Assembly: GCA_937877465.1 (NCBI GenBank)
Contig: CALFIT010000029.1
Span: forward strand, 1 to 14,033
DNA: 14,033 bases
Direction: 5' to 3'
Source of the DNA: an uncultured Bacteroidales bacterium
GTDB lineage: Bacteria > Bacteroidota > Bacteroidia > Bacteroidales > F082
Below the pieces are notes generated by a model. It did not search any database. It worked only from the letters and a program-made list of their open reading frames with translations, and was not told the origin of the DNA. Of this stretch, positions 12,231 to 14,033 are shown in pieces; the stretch's first letter is position 1, and each line of letters begins with the position of its first letter. The position numbers and the translations under genes were made by a program.

Positions 12231-13274
12231 TTACTTGTCAATGTCAATCAACTCGTAGTTTGTCGTGCCTAATCCGATTCCCTCGGAATACGGGATGATG
12301 TGGAGTCCGTGCTGGCGGTTGATGCGCTCTTGCAGAGGCTTGGCGTCATCGCCGTCGCTATCGACATGGTTGAAAACGAGGTCGAGGCAGGCCTTGTCCA
12401 AGGCCACGGGATCGGTTGATGCCAAGATGCCGATATCCTTCACGCGAGGCTGTTCTGGATGTCCGTCGCAGTCGCAATCGACCGACATGTTGTTCATCAC
12501 GTCGATATAGACGATGCTTTTGCCGTTCTGCTTGAAGTAGTCGTGAACGGCAGCGGCGGCATTGCCCATGCACTCAAGGAACTTGTCCTGGTTCTCCGGC
12601 AAAATGTACTCCCATAAGTGGCTGGCGTCTTCTGTGAGTCCGTTGGTGTGGATGTAAGCCTTGCCATTGCTTGAAGCCACGCCGATGCTGGCGTTTTTCA
12701 GCACGCCGCCAAAACCGCCCATGGCGTGACCCTTGAAGTGGGCCAAGTTGATCATGAAGTCATAATTGGCCAGATGGGTGCCGACGATGTCGTATTTCAT
12801 GTAGGTGGTGTCGCGCACGGGGATGCGCATCTCGCCTTCTGCATCCATGATGTCAACGCCGCCGATGCTGTTGTAGCCGTGATCCGCGATGGTGCGGATG
12901 TGGTCTTCGGTCTTCATGCGGCTGCCGGCGTAGGCAGTGTTGCATTCCACCAATTTGCCGTTGACTTTCTGAACGAGAGCGCCAATCAGCTCGGGACGCA
13001 GGTGATTCGACATCGACGATTCGCCGGTCGAAATCTTCACGGCCACGCGACCCTGGGCTTCCACGCCAAGCGCTTCGTAAACTTTCACCAATCCTTCAGG
13101 GCTGATGTCGCTCGTAAAATAGACTTTCGCAGCGTTTTCCATAGTTTGTTCGTTTTGAGGATTCTGTTGTTCTGCAACACGATTGCTTTTCGACTGGCAG
13201 TTGGCACAAGTAAACGTCATGGCCAAAGCTAATGTCGGTGCAACCAATAAATTGTTTAATGTCATGTGTTTCAT
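12231..13274 (-). CDS. DUF362-domain protein with N-terminal signal
   Basis: This 347-residue protein starts with a hydrophobic segment (LLVAPTLALAMTFTCANC); Cys23 and Cys26 could be lipid-modified but no standard lipobox is seen. The body (about 45-340) is DUF362: KVYFTSDISPEGL, ISTGESSMSNHLRPELIGAL, VECNTAYAGSRMKTEDH, NLAHFKGHAMGGFGGVLKNA (conserved HFKGH) and DIGILASTDPVALDKACLDL. Many DUF362 proteins carry a 4Fe-4S ferredoxin segment; here only CDCDGH remains, so no cluster is likely. Function unknown; found near Fe-S and redox genes. It is preceded upstream (to the right) by a short-chain dehydrogenase and followed by the aldo/keto reductase. Confidence 0.88.
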   Translation of the reverse strand: MKHMTLNNLLVAPTLALAMTFTCANCQSKSNRVAEQQNPQNEQTMENAAKVYFTSDISPEGLVKVYEALGVEAQGRVAVKISTGESSMSNHLRPELIGALVQKVNGKLVECNTAYAGSRMKTEDHIRTIADHGYNSIGGVDIMDAEGEMRIPVRDTTYMKYDIVGTHLANYDFMINLAHFKGHAMGGFGGVLKNASIGVASSNGKAYIHTNGLTEDASHLWEYILPENQDKFLECMGNAAAAVHDYFKQNGKSIVYIDVMNNMSVDCDCDGHPEQPRVKDIGILASTDPVALDKACLDLVFNHVDSDGDDAKPLQERINRQHGLHIIPYSEGIGLGTTNYELIDIDK

Positions 13275-13319
13275 CGTTTATAGGTTATGTCCATTCGTTG
13301 GCGGTATAGAAATTTTCTG

Positions 13320-13327
13320 CAAAGGTA
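13320..13327 (-). promoter_or_regulatory. -7 element of the DUF362 gene
   Basis: CAAAGGTA on the plus strand is TACCTTTG on the minus strand, a full TAnnTTTG match 46 bases before the ATG. CAAA (TTTG) at 13353-13356 is 25 bases further, rather far for a -33 element. The 187-base gap between DUF362 and the dehydrogenase holds nothing else I can name. Confidence 0.5.
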
Positions 13328-13461
13328 CAATTCATTCTCGACATGGCGTTTTCAAATATTCCAGCGATTTTTTCAAATTTTGCCAATTGGAGGTAAGGTG
13401 CTGCAACTTACTATCGGCGGCACAGTGCCAATCATGTTGCATGTTGGTGTGGTCTTTCGTT

Positions 13462-14033
13462 TCAATGTGTCGCTTTCAAATACTGCAAGTCGCCATACCA
13501 ATAGCTGGCCGTGCAGCCGCCGTCGATGAGAAGGTCGGCGCCGCTGATGAAACGGCCACGCGAGGACATCAGGAACTCAGCCAAATCGCCCACCTCGTCG
13601 GGAGTGCCGGCGCGACGCGCGGGCATACCTTTGATCATGTTCAGGTAGCCGTCCTTGCGCGGACCGTGCAGCTCGTCGTTGGCCAAAGGCGTGATGATGA
13701 TGCCCGGCGAGATAGAGTTGACGGTGGCTCCGCGTTTGCCCCAACGTGTGGCCTCGTACATCACCCTCAAGACGTTGCAACGTTTCGAGTACTGATAGGC
13801 TTTCAGCGTGTCGGTAATCTCGCGAAGGAAAGGAAGTTCCAATAGTTGGTCGCACGGGGTCATGGCCAAGGCGTCGTTTTGCTCCTGTAGCAAGGCGGGC
13901 AAACGGTGACCGCTTTGCGAGGAGATGATCACGCCCGAACCGCCCTCGGCGATGACTTTGCCGAACTCTTCCAACAGGACGCTCGTGCCGTAGAGATCGA
14001 CTTGCAGGATGCGCTCGACGGGTGCCTGTGAGG
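13462..14033 (-). CDS. Short-chain dehydrogenase/reductase (5' end outside the window)
   Basis: The minus-strand frame is open to the right edge of the window, so the N-terminal Rossmann nucleotide-binding motif is not seen. Visible features in order: ERILQVDLYGTSVLLEEFGK, IISSQSGH with the catalytic Ser, YQYSK as the YxxxK catalytic pair, ISPGIIITPL after it (family N-terminal of the substrate loop) and LIDGGCTASYWYGDL near the end. About 50 residues separate Ser and Tyr, more than the usual 12, an insertion typical of a subgroup of SDRs. It reduces or oxidises a small alcohol or ketone with NAD(P)H. Its 3' end is duplicated as a fossil at 12191-12223. Confidence 0.9.
   Translation of the reverse strand, partial: SQAPVERILQVDLYGTSVLLEEFGKVIAEGGSGVIISSQSGHRLPALLQEQNDALAMTPCDQLLELPFLREITDTLKAYQYSKRCNVLRVMYEATRWGKRGATVNSISPGIIITPLANDELHGPRKDGYLNMIKGMPARRAGTPDEVGDLAEFLMSSRGRFISGADLLIDGGCTASYWYGDLQYLKATH

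Noticed and set aside
13183..13845. 220-codon plus-strand open frame across the DUF362-dehydrogenase gap.
   Set aside because: It overlaps two well-supported minus-strand genes and shows no motif; antisense shadow.
1..14033. tRNA or rRNA genes, integrase genes, replication origin.
   Set aside because: No cloverleaf with a CCA-type end, rRNA core or integrase motif was seen when reading both strands.

Overview
The window looks like a chromosomal segment of a gut-type Bacteroidales bacterium (Bacteroides, Prevotella or a relative). The evidence is the repeated Bacteroidetes promoter signature (-7 element TAnnTTTG, sometimes with TTTG about 20 bases upstream), the lack of strong Shine-Dalgarno sites, a cobalamin riboswitch of the usual Bacteroidetes layout, and protein families typical of that order (AlbA_2/Schlafen-like regulator, carboxymuconolactone decarboxylase-cupin lipoprotein, DUF362, IS1634-type transposase). 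Genus cannot be fixed from sequence alone.

Layout. (1) 1-1500: an AlbA_2 / ATPase-like / winged-helix regulator, followed by a 12-bp tandem repeat. (2) 1560-3929: a visibly AT-richer block. A long imperfect hairpin overlaps a rho-independent terminator and is followed by a tight three-gene operon: HAD-like protein, ComF-like phosphoribosyltransferase, and a divergent DprA-like protein. This is the best candidate for a little-described system and resembles a predicted nucleotide-processing/DNA-conflict cassette. (3) 3930-6285: a patatin phospholipase facing a cupin lipoprotein. A 3'-end fossil of a second cupin gene lies on the far side of the patatin gene, so patatin is flanked by direct repeats. 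(4) 6286-7332: no intact gene; an IS1634-type transposase fragment is joined to the broken 5' part of a TPR lipoprotein/secreted gene, followed by a cobalamin riboswitch. (5) 7333-9704: a riboswitch-controlled 4-hydroxybutyrate/acetyl-CoA-type CoA-transferase, a MarC-family membrane protein and a small PQ-loop-like membrane protein. (6) 9705-10420: a graveyard holding an AspT/YidE-type transporter C-terminus, a possible tiny ORF, a second but truncated cobalamin riboswitch, and a lipoprotein pseudogene with a TGA at the lipobox cysteine. (7) 10421-14033, all minus strand: beta-carbonic anhydrase, a small ORF coupled to an aldo/keto reductase, a DUF362 protein, and the 3' part of a short-chain dehydrogenase. 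A 3'-end fossil of the dehydrogenase sits between DUF362 and the aldo/keto reductase.

How it fits together. The right-hand genes (cupin/CMD, aldo/keto reductase, DUF362, short-chain dehydrogenase) belong to a set of accessory redox genes that often travel together in Bacteroidales and are being duplicated and eroded here. Two single-gene units (patatin, DUF362) are each bracketed by copies of the 3' end of the neighbouring gene, a repeated architecture that deserves attention. The HAD-PRTase-DprA operon stands apart in composition and probably arrived by transfer. The cobalamin riboswitch links the CoA-transferase to B12 supply, which makes sense if it works near the B12-dependent succinate-propionate route. 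All functional statements are family-level inference from reading the sequence; no database search was possible.
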